Assembly (NCBI GenBank): GCA_009809945.1
Contig: WTPW01000607.1
Span: forward strand, 127,473-191,472
Reading direction: 5' to 3'
Source of the DNA: Gigaspora margarita
Taxonomy: Eukaryota; Glomeromycota; Glomeromycetes; Diversisporales; Gigasporaceae
Length of the DNA: 64,000 bases
The first letter of the stretch is position 1, and each line of letters starts with the position of its first letter. The position numbers were made by a program, and so were the translations under genes. The notes beneath the pieces are model-generated. The model worked only from the letters and a program-made list of their open reading frames with translations, did no database searches and was not told the DNA's origin. Below, piece by piece: positions 1-10,145 of the stretch.

Positions 1-236
1 GATTTATAACGCATAATCGATTTATATCGATTAAAATTAAACGTTATATATCGATTAAAATTAAACATTATATATCGATTAACTTGTTATAAATCGATAT
101 ATATCAAAAATCGATTAATAACGAAAAATAGGTAAGTAATCGATGTAAATCAAATTATCGATTATCATCAAACTAATCAAAATCGCTACATATCGATCAT
201 TACGTTATTAATCGATAATTAGCATTATACTTTAAT
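1..236. repeat. ATCGATTA-word repeat, AT-rich
   Basis: About fifteen degenerate copies of ATCGATTA or ATCGATAT, including a clear 27-28 bp unit repeated near 28-80. The same word returns at 1683-1796, so the two blocks could be the two ends of one AT-rich element lying across the gap. No coding potential is seen. The open frame that starts at 237 is only a pyrimidine tract running into Ns and is not a gene. Confidence 0.6.
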
Positions 237-327
237 TTGGATATATATATAAAAAAAAAGGCCGTTTTGAACGATTTTTACCTCCTTTCCCTTTTACTCC
301 TCTTTTTCTTTTACTCCTTTCTCTCTT

Positions 328-816
328 NNNNNNNNNNNNNNNNNNNNNNNNNNNNNNNNNNNNNNNNNNNNNNNNNNNNNNNNNNNNNNNNNNNNNNNNN
401 NNNNNNNNNNNNNNNNNNNNNNNNNNNNNNNNNNNNNNNNNNNNNNNNNNNNNNNNNNNNNNNNNNNNNNNNNNNNNNNNNNNNNNNNNNNNNNNNNNNN
501 NNNNNNNNNNNNNNNNNNNNNNNNNNNNNNNNNNNNNNNNNNNNNNNNNNNNNNNNNNNNNNNNNNNNNNNNNNNNNNNNNNNNNNNNNNNNNNNNNNNN
601 NNNNNNNNNNNNNNNNNNNNNNNNNNNNNNNNNNNNNNNNNNNNNNNNNNNNNNNNNNNNNNNNNNNNNNNNNNNNNNNNNNNNNNNNNNNNNNNNNNNN
701 NNNNNNNNNNNNNNNNNNNNNNNNNNNNNNNNNNNNNNNNNNNNNNNNNNNNNNNNNNNNNNNNNNNNNNNNNNNNNNNNNNNNNNNNNNNNNNNNNNNN
801 NNNNNNNNNNNNNNNN
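328..816. other. assembly gap (489 N)
   Basis: A continuous run of N. Pyrimidine-rich low-complexity sequence borders it on the left. Confidence 0.99.
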
Positions 817-905
817 TTTTTATTAATTTATTTTATTCCGGAACTTTGTGAAAACCTTCACCGATTTCTGAATTGCAAGATCACAAACTCTTACTTCAGG
901 GAAAT

Positions 906-1400
906 GGAGATTACGAATATGAGCGAATATAGTCGAATATGAGCGAATATAAGCAAATATAATCGTTTATTTTTTTTTGTTTTTGTTTTTTTTGTTATTT
1001 TTCAGTTTTGTTTTTTGTTTTTGTTTGTTTTTTTTTATACTAATTAGAAAGTTGCGAATATGAGCGAATATTAGTGAATATAAACGAATATGATAGTTAA
1101 ACAAAGAAAAAGAAAAATAATAGCTAACTACAGGGTAAGAAAAATAAGTGTATAGAGCTAGTATTATGCGATGAAATATGAAAGTAGTTTAAAATATTAC
1201 TATTTTTTTCATTTTCGTTTTTTTTGGGTTTATTTTTTTTTGACATTTTTTTTATTTTAGGAAGTAGCGAATATAAGTGAATATAAGTAAATATAAGCAA
1301 ATATTATAGTTAAAACAAAGAAGAAAAGAAATAATAGATAACTGCACGGTGAAAAAAATAAGTATATAGAGCTAGCATTATGCAACGAAGTGCAAAAAGG
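906..1400. repeat. GAGCGAATAT tandem word and 215 bp direct repeat
   Basis: Runs of the 10 bp word GAGCGAATAT and variants occur near 918-962, 1056-1090 and 1267-1305. The two latter blocks start a longer direct repeat: roughly 1050-1190 and 1264-1400 share the same order of segments (word run, purine-rich stretch, TATAGAGCTAG, ATTATGC), offset by about 215 bp. T-rich low complexity fills the spaces. No gene is seen from 817 to 1816. Confidence 0.65.
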
Positions 1401-1682
1401 TTTTATTATTTTTTTTGTTTTTATTTTTTTTTGTTATTTTTTTTATTTTTTCATAAAAAATGTATAATAATATATAATAAAATATATAATATTGATTAAA
1501 AATATATATTTAATTAAAATATAATGTATAATAATAATAATAAATAAAAATAAATAAAAAAATATAAAATTTTATATTAAATTGCGAAACCTTGTGAAAA
1601 CATGCGAAAACATGCAAAAATCTGTAAAATGTTTAAAAATAAGTATACAGTATAATAGTATTGTTATTCGTGATTTTTAATC

Positions 1683-1796
1683 TGATATCTATCGATTATT
1701 ACCGATTATTATCGATTACTATCTTAATCGATAGTCCTCGTCATGGAGATTTAAATCGATTACTATCCAATAATGATAAAAATCGATAGTAATCCC
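1683..1796. repeat. ATCGATTA-word repeat, right block
   Basis: Eight or so ATCGATTA/ATCGATAG words in both orientations, directly upstream of the polymerase fragment. It matches in style the block at 1-236. Confidence 0.5.
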
Positions 1797-1816
1797 CATG
1801 CAAATTTTGGTGATGT

Positions 1817-2407
1817 ATGGACACAGACTCATTCATATTTCAAGTTGAAACTGAAGACATATATAAGGATATGGCTGAGCGACCAGACCTTTTTGATCTT
1901 AATGATTCTAAGACTATTGGGCTTTTTAAAGATGAGACTTCTGGCAACGTGATTACAGAATCTTAACATATCCGGGCCAAGTCATACCACTATGTCTTAG
2001 CAGATAAGTCTACAAAGTCTAAGCATAAAGGGGTTAATAAAAAAGGTATAAATGAAATGGCCATGAATTCTTATATGCCAGCTTTAGAAGGGTCCTTGCT
2101 AGATGATCCAGTAGATAAGTTATTATTATCAGAGCAAGAAGCTAATAATTTGGCTATATGAACTGAGGCAGATCCTATGACTCTAGTATATCGGGACTGT
2201 CTCTTTAATAAGGAAGTATTCTATGCCAAGAATGTAAGTATTCATTCAAAGGATCATATATTATCTTTGGTTAAATCAGAAAAGAAAGCTCTATGTCCCA
2301 TAGATACTAAGCGTTGGATTCTATCAGATGGAATTACTTCTTTGCCATATTACTATTGGCGTAATAAAGTTTATAAAAATATGGTGAAGGATGGTATAAC
2401 CTATTAA
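1817..2407 (+). pseudogene. C-terminal fragment of protein-primed-type family B DNA polymerase (Polinton/Maverick-like)
   Basis: The frame opens with MDTDSF, which is the catalytic motif C (DTDS) of family B DNA polymerases. It continues with LFKDET, then a KxKGVxKK segment, and ends with a KKALCPIDTKRWILSDGI block. This order is what I know from the C-terminal third of Polinton/Maverick and related protein-primed polymerases. Two in-frame stops, TAA at 1964 and TGA at 2159, break it, and a TGA lies two codons before the ATG, so everything upstream of motif C is missing. The reading frame stays the same across both stops, so decay is recent or mild. A short in-frame extension rich in K, E and R follows the stop at 2405. 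Neighbours to the right include a Polinton-type integrase at 9.0 kb. A linear-plasmid polymerase is the alternative. Confidence 0.8.
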
Positions 2408-2477
2408 GAGGCTGAAAAAAGAGCCATAAGAGCCAAGCTCTTAGAGAAATATCAAACTACATGTACATCTCACATAG

Positions 2478-2578
2478 CCCCTATTTTCTCGCAAGCTCGA
2501 AAATAGATATATAGTTAACCAATATATAGTGATCAAACTAGGTTTTCAGCTTTGAGCGAGAATCGCGAGAAGGCTGGG
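2478..2578. repeat. short hairpin repeat, copy 1 (TTCTCGCAAGCTCG family)
   Basis: Left arm TTCTCGCAAGCTCGAAAA and right arm TTTGAGCGAGAATCGCGAG, GAAGGC form an imperfect inverted repeat of about 20 bp around an AT-rich loop. The same pair of arms recurs at 4304-4384 and 4750-4843, with shorter relatives at 5154 and 5286. It lies just 3' of the polymerase fragment. Confidence 0.65.
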
Positions 2579-2679
2579 CATTCCTTGAAAATAGTATATA
2601 ATATATTTTTTTTAAAAAATATTTAATTATTATTTAGAGTTGGTAGTATGTGACCCCCAGGTCACAATATCATGTGACT

Positions 2680-2718
2680 ACTGCACCCTAATAACATGGT
2701 GTCCTGGCTCAGCAGTTA
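2680..2718. repeat. short dispersed repeat, copy 1
   Basis: A 39 bp segment starting ACTGCACCCTA and containing GGTGTCC is matched, with about eight differences, by 4053-4091. The open frame at 2640-2834 that spans it shows no family resemblance, and I do not call it a gene. The stretch 2579-3114 holds only this repeat and AT-rich sequence. Confidence 0.5.
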
Positions 2719-3114
2719 GAAAAAATATACTGCGCCATTTTTTCTGCGCAATTAAGTCAAGCCCGGACACCGTGTTCAGACTCTACTATCAGAAAAAAAC
2801 AGAATTTCATTCACGTGTATTTCCAAACATATAATAAAGTATTTGCATATCCCGCCCATATAGGGCTTGATTTTTTAAATGTATATAATAGCTAAGACTC
2901 TAAGGAAGAAAGAGCGAGGCGTGCTGTCAATTTCACATAAATAATCAGTTTAGTAAATCATAGTTTAACATTAATAAAATCCAAATAATAGTATAACACT
3001 TGTTCATACAATTGTATAAAAAAATAAAAAAATTTTAGGGTCCCGACCCCCTTTTTTTATTTAATAAAAATTGTTGCCGGAGCAACAATATACAAATAAA
3101 AAATATTTTTTATA

Positions 3115-3507
3115 TTATTCAATCTCGTCCCGATTATATCTTTCCTGATCACTACAATCAGCATCACCAGCACCAAACCACATATAATTGTCTAAATCAT
3201 GCTCCTTGTTGGGATCATAGTCCGGATCATCTAAATTAATGCACAGAATTAAATTATTTTATTTTTTGACTAAAAATACGTATAAGAAAGTAGAATTTTA
3301 CTTACCATATCTGTTTCTTCTATTTCTGTATTGACGATTGGAATTAAATATTCTTTGTCTAGGTCTTGGGTTGGGTGGCGTTGAGGTAGCAAAATAGACA
3401 GTTTTGAGAGTATTACGATTATTAGTCCTGGGGGTGGTGGTGCTATCATTAATCTTGGGGGTGGTGGTATCACTGGTCTTGGAAGTGGTGCTATTATTAG
3501 TGCTCAT
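3115..3507 (-). CDS. small spliced gene, unknown function (105 aa)
   Basis: Exon 1 runs 3507-3306 from an ATG, exon 2 runs 3230-3115 to a TAA, and a 75 bp intron (3305-3231) has a GTAAGT donor and an ATTTAG acceptor. Splicing in phase 1 rejoins RNRRNRY with DDPDYDPNKE. The N-terminal 45 residues are almost only S, T, N, K and P, followed by a basic Arg/Asn stretch and then an acidic, Tyr-containing C-terminus ending RYNRDEIE. No domain is recognised. The C-terminal coding quality and the canonical intron argue that it is real. It sits between the polymerase fragment and the HTH gene, so it may belong to the same element. Confidence 0.55.
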
Positions 3508-4052
3508 TTTTCGTACCTAAATACAAGAAAAATCATAGTAAGTAAAAATTTATAGTCTCTGTTAAATAGCAAATTACTTAAAACTTAATTACAGGCAAGT
3601 AAAAAAATATATATATGAGCAAAAAATAATATATTGTTAACTTATCTTGCAGGCAGGAGCTTGCTTTTTATACCTCCCCCTTAGATTCGACGATTGCTAC
3701 AACCAAGTAAAAAAGTCAACGATCTTGACGATCTGGGAATTCCAAGTTCCTGCGACATATGAATTTTGATAAAACTACTAATAAAGAACGTTATACTCAT
3801 TGCCCTTATAGCCTTTTTAAGTCTCATTCTTATTGTGGGATCATATAAAGTAAGGAAAAGGGTCTAGACATTATTTGCATTCATAATACAGTATTCATTA
3901 ATAAAAAAAATCAACTATGAGAAATTAAGGTAATACCGCATAAAGTTTAATGCAGGCTATTAATTATTAAAGCCAGTCAAGTCTGGCTTAGCCAAATATA
4001 AATAGTTAAAATATCACAAGCGAAAAAAACAAACATAGCTACTGTGCCACAT
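3508..4052. other. intergenic, nothing recognised
   Basis: Mixed AT-rich sequence with a somewhat GC-richer patch at 3650-3760. Read on the minus strand this lies upstream of the small spliced gene and could contain its promoter. No reading frame or repeat is supported. Confidence 0.4.
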
Positions 4053-4091
4053 ACTGCGCCCTAGTGACAGGGTGTCCCACCTCGGCAATTA
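4053..4091. repeat. short dispersed repeat, copy 2
   Basis: Starts ACTGCGCCCTAGTGACAGGG and matches 2680-2718. It lies 46 bp upstream of the small plus-strand ORF at 4137. Confidence 0.5.
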
Positions 4092-4136
4092 ATTTTTTTA
4101 ATATATTTAATATCTATATATATATAATACTAAAAA

Positions 4137-4400
4137 ATGGCACATAAAATATATAAGCACCAAACAAGACTATGTGAATATTATTACCTATATAAAAAGT
4201 TAAAAAAGATAGTAAAATCGGTAGAAGAAACCATAGACTGGATAGAAAATAATATAGAAGAGCAAACCGGTCTTGAGTTAGATAAAAAACTATCAGATTC
4301 AGACCTTTTTTTCGCAAGCTCAAAAAAAGAAAAAAATGATTACCTAACTTCTGGCTTTGAGCAAGAATTGCGAGAAGGCAGGGGAATAGGCTTAAAATAA
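4137..4400 (+). CDS. small ORF, unknown (87 aa), C-terminus made of the hairpin repeat
   Basis: An ATG-initiated helical, Lys/Glu-rich protein (IVKSVEETIDWIENNIEEQ) with no domain I know. Its last third is translated from the short hairpin repeat at 4304-4384, giving FFASSKKEK and SGFEQELREG. It overlaps, tail to tail, the minus-strand ORF at 4340-4702 by 61 bp. The coding quality of the first 60 residues is fair, but a chance ORF cannot be excluded. Confidence 0.35.
   Translation: MAHKIYKHQTRLCEYYYLYKKLKKIVKSVEETIDWIENNIEEQTGLELDKKLSDSDLFFASSKKEKNDYLTSGFEQELREGRGIGLK
4304..4384. repeat. short hairpin repeat, copy 2
   Basis: Arms TTCGCAAGCTCAAAAAA and CTTTGAGCAAGAATTGCGAG with the conserved trailing AAGGCAGGGG. 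It occupies exactly the zone where the two convergent small ORFs end, on both strands. Confidence 0.65.
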
Positions 4401-4702
4401 AAAATACCATCTGCCTCTTCGCAAAGCCTTACTTTAGAGTAAGGCCTTGGTTCGTCATCCAAAATTTTTTTTCTCGCATTTTCAGCTTCCTTGACATTAT
4501 AGTCAAGACTGGCTTGACCACAAGCTAGACAAACATTTTTTCGAATAAAATGAGAAAAAAGGATGGATAAAGCTTTTTGTGATTGCTGAAGCTCTTTCTC
4601 TTGCTCTAAATACTTAGTTAGCAACTTCTCGCTAAGATCATTAATTTTAGCCTTAGATCTAAGAGCAGAATATAGTTTTTCTTTAAGCTCACATTTTTTC
4701 AT
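4340..4702 (-). CDS. small helical protein with a CLACG motif, unknown (120 aa)
   Basis: ATG at 4702. Residues 1-50 are amphipathic and helical (KINDLSEKLLTKYLEQEKEL), then come a single CLACG and an A/E/K-rich helix. The last 15 residues are the translated hairpin repeat. No known domain is recognised. Codon and residue use look coding rather than random for most of its length. The 3' overlap with the plus-strand ORF at 4137-4400 means that at least one of the two ends may be incidental. Confidence 0.45.
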   Translation of the reverse strand: MKKCELKEKLYSALRSKAKINDLSEKLLTKYLEQEKELQQSQKALSILFSHFIRKNVCLACGQASLDYNVKEAENARKKILDDEPRPYSKVRLCEEADGIFYFKPIPLPSRNSCSKPEVR

Positions 4703-4749
4703 AACCTTTCGACTTATTTTTTAGTATAGTAAAAAAAATTCTGAACCGT

Positions 4750-4843
4750 GTTTTTTTCACAAGCTCAAAAAACAATATATAGTAATTAATTTTTTTCTCA
4801 AAAATAATATTTTCTGGCTTCGAGCAAGAATTGTGAGAAGGCA
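4750..4843. repeat. short hairpin repeat, copy 3
   Basis: Arms TTCACAAGCTCAAAAAAC and CTTCGAGCAAGAATTGTGAG, then AAGGCAG. It lies between the start of the minus-strand ORF (4702) and the HTH gene (4968). Confidence 0.6.
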
Positions 4844-4967
4844 GAATCGAATGAACTGAATCTACTGAAAATATATTGATAATATCGAACAAATATCGAA
4901 TATGTATTAAAAATTTATCAAAAAAATATCGATTATTTTTCGAAAAATTTTTTGTCTATCTATAAAA

Positions 4968-5428
4968 ATGATTCAGTATTTACGTTCGGATGCTACTTCT
5001 CTATCTGCTAAAAATATTCAGGATATTATTAAAGCAAAAAATTCAATGAAGCGAGCATCAGAAGCCATGGCTAATAAATACAAAATTTCAACACGGCGAG
5101 TATACCAAATTTGGAGAGGGGTTCATCTACCAATAGATAATCACCCAGTCACTCCCTTTTTTCACATAAATTCGAAAAAAGAAAATTTGGTTAACAAACA
5201 AATTCTATCTCTTGACTTTGTTGAGAAAGGTAGAGAAAATATTATTGCTCCGCAGATCAAAGATCAAGGAGATTCAAAAAAAAAAATTCTTGTCTACTAG
5301 ACAAGATTTTGCCTCTCGACTTTGTCGAGGAAGGCAGGGGCCAAGAAGATCTAATTGCATTTTACGGAAAAGAAGCTATTCAAGATAAAAAAAATATAGC
5401 CAAACTTAAATCTATACTAGCTAAGTAG
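4968..5428 (+). pseudogene. helix-turn-helix protein with one frameshift
   Basis: ATG at 4968. Residues 22-48 (RASEAMANKYKISTRRVYQI) look like a short resolvase/Fis-type HTH in which KISTRRVYQIW is the recognition helix. The first frame stops at 5300. A shift of frame continues ILPLDFVEEGRGQ to a TAG at 5426-5428, giving about 150 residues in total. The two in-frame echoes ILSLDFVEKGREN and ILPLDFVEEGRGQ come from small palindromic repeats inserted in the coding sequence. The restored 3' end overlaps the end of the minus-strand Gag-protease ORF by 12 bp. The function is probably DNA binding. Whether it regulates or helps transposition is not shown. Confidence 0.5.
5154..5340. repeat. palindromic repeats inside the HTH ORF (copies 4 and 5)
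   Basis: CTCTTGACTTTGTTGAGAAAGG at 5210-5230 and CCTCTCGACTTTGTCGAGGA at 5312-5331 are perfect or near-perfect small hairpins, each followed by AGG(T/C)AG as in the larger copies. A third palindrome, ATCTTGTCTAGTAGACAAGA in reverse complement, lies at about 5287-5308. They sit inside an apparent coding frame. Confidence 0.5.
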
Positions 5429-8400
5429 ATGATCTAGCTCATCGTAGAATGATAAAAACTTCTCACAAGTATCAGTAAGAATCTCTTTAGCACTGAGAGT
5501 ATCAAATAACATTTTTTCAAGTTCCTCATAACTCATAGGTTTTTTTTTTCCAAAGTTAGATTGATTTCTGGTTTAAGTATTTCTCTCTGGGACTTATGTA
5601 CTGAAAGGGGTATAGTAATTACCTTATTTTTATACATTAACTTGAATTCACGCTTGACAATGGGCTCTCATCTAGCTCAATCAAGCCAAGGTGTACCCAA
5701 TAATATCCAGGGTTTATCATCATCCATGACTGGAAAGTCTTCAGAGATTGTACAACTATTTTCTCCCTGACCAACCATAACTGAAATGTTATAAGATATG
5801 CCTGAAGACTCTAAGGAATTATTACGCCATTTAACTGATGGTTTCTTATTTTTATCTACTTCTGCTCCCAATAGTTTTATAAGGCCTTTTGAGATAACTG
5901 AGCAATTTGCCCCACTATCTATCATGGCAGAAGGCACTTGTACGATTTTTCCTAATGGTGAGCTAATCTGGCAACATATAGTAGCAACATCATTAGGAAT
6001 AATTTTACGAATAAAATTAATTTCTATAGAGTTGGGCCATGAAATTTCTGCCTCTGATTGTGATCCCTCTGGGGCTGTTTGGGGTGGTATATTTGTTTGC
6101 TAAGAAGCTATTCGAATTAGATCTGATATTGGTTGCAAGATATGAGAGAATACCATAGTTATTTCATGCCAGAACTTTTCTCGTTCCTTGTCTAAGAAAT
6201 TCGAAGTAAAATGATTTAAAACAGGATCTTTTAGTACAATGAATTCAGCATTAATCATATTATATCCATTAATAGAAACTTCTTTAGGTTGTGTACGGGT
6301 AAATGAATCAATCATTGATCGTAAAATAGCAAAAAATGCATTTAGGCTAATGTTATCTGTAGGAATTTTAAGTGGCCTAGCATCCTTACTGCTCTTTTTA
6401 TCCGAAGGAGCGTTACTAGATTTTTTGCTAGAAGTTTTTGGCCTAGCACTTTTGCGCTTCTTTGATTTCTTGGTATCAGAAAAAGTTTTTTTTTTTTTGT
6501 GGCATTGACTTCGTATTCTTCTGAATTGCTTTCTGAATTACTAGACTCACTGGTCCCAGAGGAATCAGATTCTGATTCATTCCATGAATGCGCCAAGGTA
6601 TTGGTTTCAAGTTCATTTTTACTAGATGTCATACTATTTTCGCTGTCACTAGAGTCTGAAGATAATTCATCTGAAATTATATGGGCATTAACACGCTTGG
6701 TTGATTTCTTTTTTTTGGTTTTAGATTTTGATTTTGTCTTGCGACGAGAAGATTTGGGCTTGCTAGACATCTTTTTCATAGCTTTAGCCATTTTAGTCTG
6801 ATTGATATGAAGGTCTTCTAATTGTCTACGCATATCCTCTATGGGATCACTATCTGTAACTTCAATGTTCTTTATTACCGGTTTTGGGGGTAAATCAGGC
6901 TTGGGAACAGGAACAAATTCTGATATCTCCCCAAGAAGCCATTGTAAAAATTTACCCTTATTTGTATCTTGTATAATTTGAGAGGTTCCTGGAGGTTGTG
7001 GCCTATAGGATTGAGATGGTTGAGAAGAAATAGGTTGTGTTAGTTGTGAAGAAATCAGTTGAGATTGTATAGATGGCATCATAGATTTTATCAAGTTTTC
7101 GATTTCAGTTTTGGTTATACCCATATTGCCTAAATAATTGTCTTTTTTATAAGTTTTATCTGATTGTAGATACGCCCCAGATAATTGCTCTGTCTTATAA
7201 CTTTCAATTTCTTCAAGTTCTGTGAGCAATTCTGATACGGGCCTGTTAATTCCAATGCATCGAATTTCTAACTGATTATCAGGAGAAATGCCACAAATAA
7301 ATTGTAATCGAATTTGTTGTTCATCAATACCAGCTAGCCTAGCAAGTTTACGTAACTTAGAATAAAATCGACCTACAGAATCACTGCTTTGGACTGTTGA
7401 ACCAAAGAGCATTTGCTGTTTTTCTGCAGTGACTGTGGGATAGTTAGTTTTAAGCCAGTATATTGCCTGGCCAAGTCGGATTCCATCTGCTACTATAGTT
7501 TGTCCGGCATTAGCATTTGGTGCATTGGGTAATCGATCTGTTGGGCGGCCATCAGCAAAAGACCAGTCTTCATCAAATACTGTATGAGCTGGAATAACAA
7601 TATTTCCAGCCTGGCCCATAGCGCCATGTCTTAAATTCGCTCCAAGTTGTACTGCTGTTCGTCCCTGGATCGCACCTAAATTGGCTTGGCCAGTATTATC
7701 TAATAAGTTTCTCAATTTCCAATTCTTTCTTCGAAGAGATCTTTTATACCAATCTTTAGTATCGCCTTTGAGGCATGTTTCAAAAAGACCATGAGCTCGA
7801 ACTCTATCAGCATGTCCAGCTGTTACATTAATTCCTACAGCCACAAGATATAAGTGAAAATAATTAATAAATTCTTCTGGATCCTCATCGGGATAGCCAT
7901 TAAAATTTGGGGATGGGTATCCTGCCATTCCTATTTGTTGTATATTTGGTAGATTATTCTGTAGCATAAAAATTTGTTGATTTAAATTATTAATTAATTG
8001 TTCTGAATTTCTGGCCCGATTTTTCCATTTACCCCACTTATTTTGTATAGTCCTGCATCTATTTTTCTACTTGTTATATCGATTTGTTGTAAGATTTAAG
8101 AGATGCGTAGTAATTGCTCCATCTGTCTTACAATCTTTTAGTTGCTAGCAGTTTTTCTGAGCTTGAATTTGAAATTGTCTATTTAAAAGGCATGATAAAA
8201 ATTTTTTTTGAAGTAGCTCTGATATGTGCTTATTTTTTTCTATACAAGTTGCTTTTAATAAGTGATAATTAAGTTTGTGGGCTCTATAAGCTTGATAAAG
8301 AAGATTATAGTCATTTTGAAGTATGGCTAACTGGGTTTGTGAATTGGCTAACTGGGTCTGAGGATTGGCTAACTGGGTTTGCAAATTTATTATTTGGGTT

Positions 8401-9017
8401 TGCAAATTCGCTACTCGATTTTCAGCATTGATTGCTCGGGTATTTGCTCGTGGATATATTTGTAGCACCAATCTCTCAAACCTATTTCCGGCATCAGAAA
8501 TTATATCAAGATAATCTTCAATGCCATTTATTGTAGGTGCTATTGTAATTGGACTCTGAAAATATTGTCTAATGTTATCAATCTCTTGCCGGATTCTATT
8601 ATTTTAGATCGTGGCTTGATTTTTAGGAAGAGATAATGTTCGGAAGGATCCTGGTAGTTGCGCTATTTCTATAGTATCATTGGAATTTTTATATAAAACA
8701 AGTATTTTTTCATTAAGCTTGTCTATTTCATCCTGGAAAATTGCTAACCGCTTTTCTAAATAATCTATATAATTCCCTTGATTTATAGAATCTTGGATTG
8801 TCTTTTCTAACTGTTTTTTAAGATTAGAAATTTCTAATTTTAATGGGTCTAGGTCTTCATCATGAATTATGATTTCTTTTTCAAGATAATTAATATAATC
8901 CTCTTTTGAGACAAGATCCTGTTGTAATTTGTAGACTCGATCTTGTATAGCTAATAAGGCACCTTTAAATTGCTCGATTCTTTCACCTATTTTTTTCTTG
9001 TAAGCAAGTCGGCTCAA
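5417..9017 (-). pseudogene. Gag plus retropepsin polyprotein, no reverse transcriptase
   Basis: One decayed frame of about 1,190 codons on the minus strand. In order: coiled coil (9017-8604, YINYLEKEI-type heptads); a short linker; a second coiled coil with NLQTQLAN repeats (8471-8145); a capsid-like Gag domain (7967-7140, FNGYPDEDPEEFINYF, then SVGRFYSKLRKLARLAG); a Lys-rich then Ser/Glu-rich tail without any CCHC knuckle; a segment at 6315-6100; and a retropepsin (5937-5677) with the DSGANCSVIS active site and the closing LLGTPWLD. About 85 further residues end at TAG 5417. Breaks: TAA/frameshift near 8604, stop near 8145, slippage at the poly-T run near 6488, TAG near 6105 and two TGA after 5677. 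No RT, RNase H or integrase follows in frame. A TAG lies three codons before the 9017 start, so the N-terminus may be truncated. The domain order is Ty3-like, but the missing RT is unusual. Confidence 0.75.
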
Positions 9018-9019
9018 AA

Positions 9020-10088
9020 ATGTTATCTATTTCTATAATACAAATAGATTCTGGAAATGTTCATGAACTAGATATATCTATTGCTTTGCGTAAGATTTAT
9101 TATCAGCCTAATGACTATCAAAGAACTGTAAAAAATTGTATGAAGCTTCTTTAAAAGCCGGATATGATTTTTCTATAGATGAGGTATGTAATTGGCTTAA
9201 AAAACAAGCTTTATATCAAATTCATAAACCCTAGCCAAGGTTTATTCCTAGAGCCTCATTTAATAGTATACAGATTCCTAATGAATGCCATCAAGCTGAT
9301 ATTCTTTATATGCCTCATGACTGAATTAATAATATAACTTATAAATATTGCTTATGTATAGTAGATGTAGCTTCACGATTTAAGTGGGTGGTTCCTTTAG
9401 CTGATAGGTCGGCTTATTCTGTGGCCAAGGCCTTTAAAAAAGTTTATAGTAATTCTAAGTGCCCTCTTATTTTGCCTAAATTATTAATGGTCGATCCCGG
9501 CTCAGAATTTAAATCGGATTGTAAAGAGTTAATGGAAAAATATAATGTTAAAATTAAAATTGGCTCGTCTCATAGAAGCCAAGGTTTGTTGAAAGATTTA
9601 ATCGTACTTTGGCTGAAAAATTGTTTCGTTTACAGGATGCTTCAGATTTATTGTTACCTATATCTAAGAGATCGAGAGCTTGGATTAAAAATCTTTATAT
9701 AATTATTAATAATCTTAATAATTCAGTAACTAGATTAATTGGCATGGCCCCGGCAAAAGCTATAAAAATGAAACAGATTATTTTGACATCTTCTAAATTA
9801 CGCAATGGGCCTATGGGATTTAATGAATCTAAATTGGATTATAATACTTTGGTTAGATATTTACTTGAGCCNGGAGAGCTNGAANGCAGTTTTAAGCGAG
9901 CAACTGATATGAACTGGTCTCCCCAAGTTTATCATATTCGTGAAGCATTGGTACAAAAAAATCAGCCAATCTTGTATTGGCTAGAAGATGATAAAGGCAA
10001 TGGACCGAAGCGGTCTTTTGTTAAAGAAGAGCTTCAAATCATTTCTTCTGATACAAAATTACCGCCCCAGTGGGTGCTTATGAATTAA
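9020..10088 (+). pseudogene. DDE integrase, Polinton/Ty3 type
   Basis: Opens MLSISIIQIDSGNVHELD from ATG 9020. It continues ALRKIYYQPNDY, a helical WL segment, YQIHKP, the catalytic core with D in HQADILYM (codon 9298), D in VDPGSEFK (codon 9493), and E in VERFNRTL (codon 9591). That last frame is restored after a one-base loss near 9588, so the triad is D,D35E and all three residues survive. Further breaks are a frameshift near 9137 and stops near 9231 and 9325. The C-terminal part (9609-10088) is open apart from three N. The N-terminal ALRKIYY..LYK..WL..LHKP-like pattern resembles Polinton integrases as I know them. A Ty3/Ginger relative is the alternative. The start lies 3 bp from the end of the divergent Gag ORF, an unusually tight junction. 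Confidence 0.75.
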
Positions 10089-10145
10089 AAATTTTATAAT
10101 ATGAAAGATGCTCATGGAATGCTTCAAGTTGGTATTCCTGGTCTT

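Noticed and set aside
237-851. 204-codon open frame at the start
   Set aside because: Pyrimidine tract plus gap, no protein character.
2640-2834. 64-codon ORF with several Cys
   Set aside because: It overlaps a short dispersed repeat, has no neighbour in frame and no recognisable pattern.
5677-5937. Retropepsin as a host protease gene
   Set aside because: It follows the Gag domain in one decayed frame and ends in the retroelement-type LLGTPWLD, so it belongs to the polyprotein.
6239-6801. Plus-strand open frames of about 90-100 codons
   Set aside because: Antisense shadows of the Ser/Glu- and Lys-rich part of the Gag frame.
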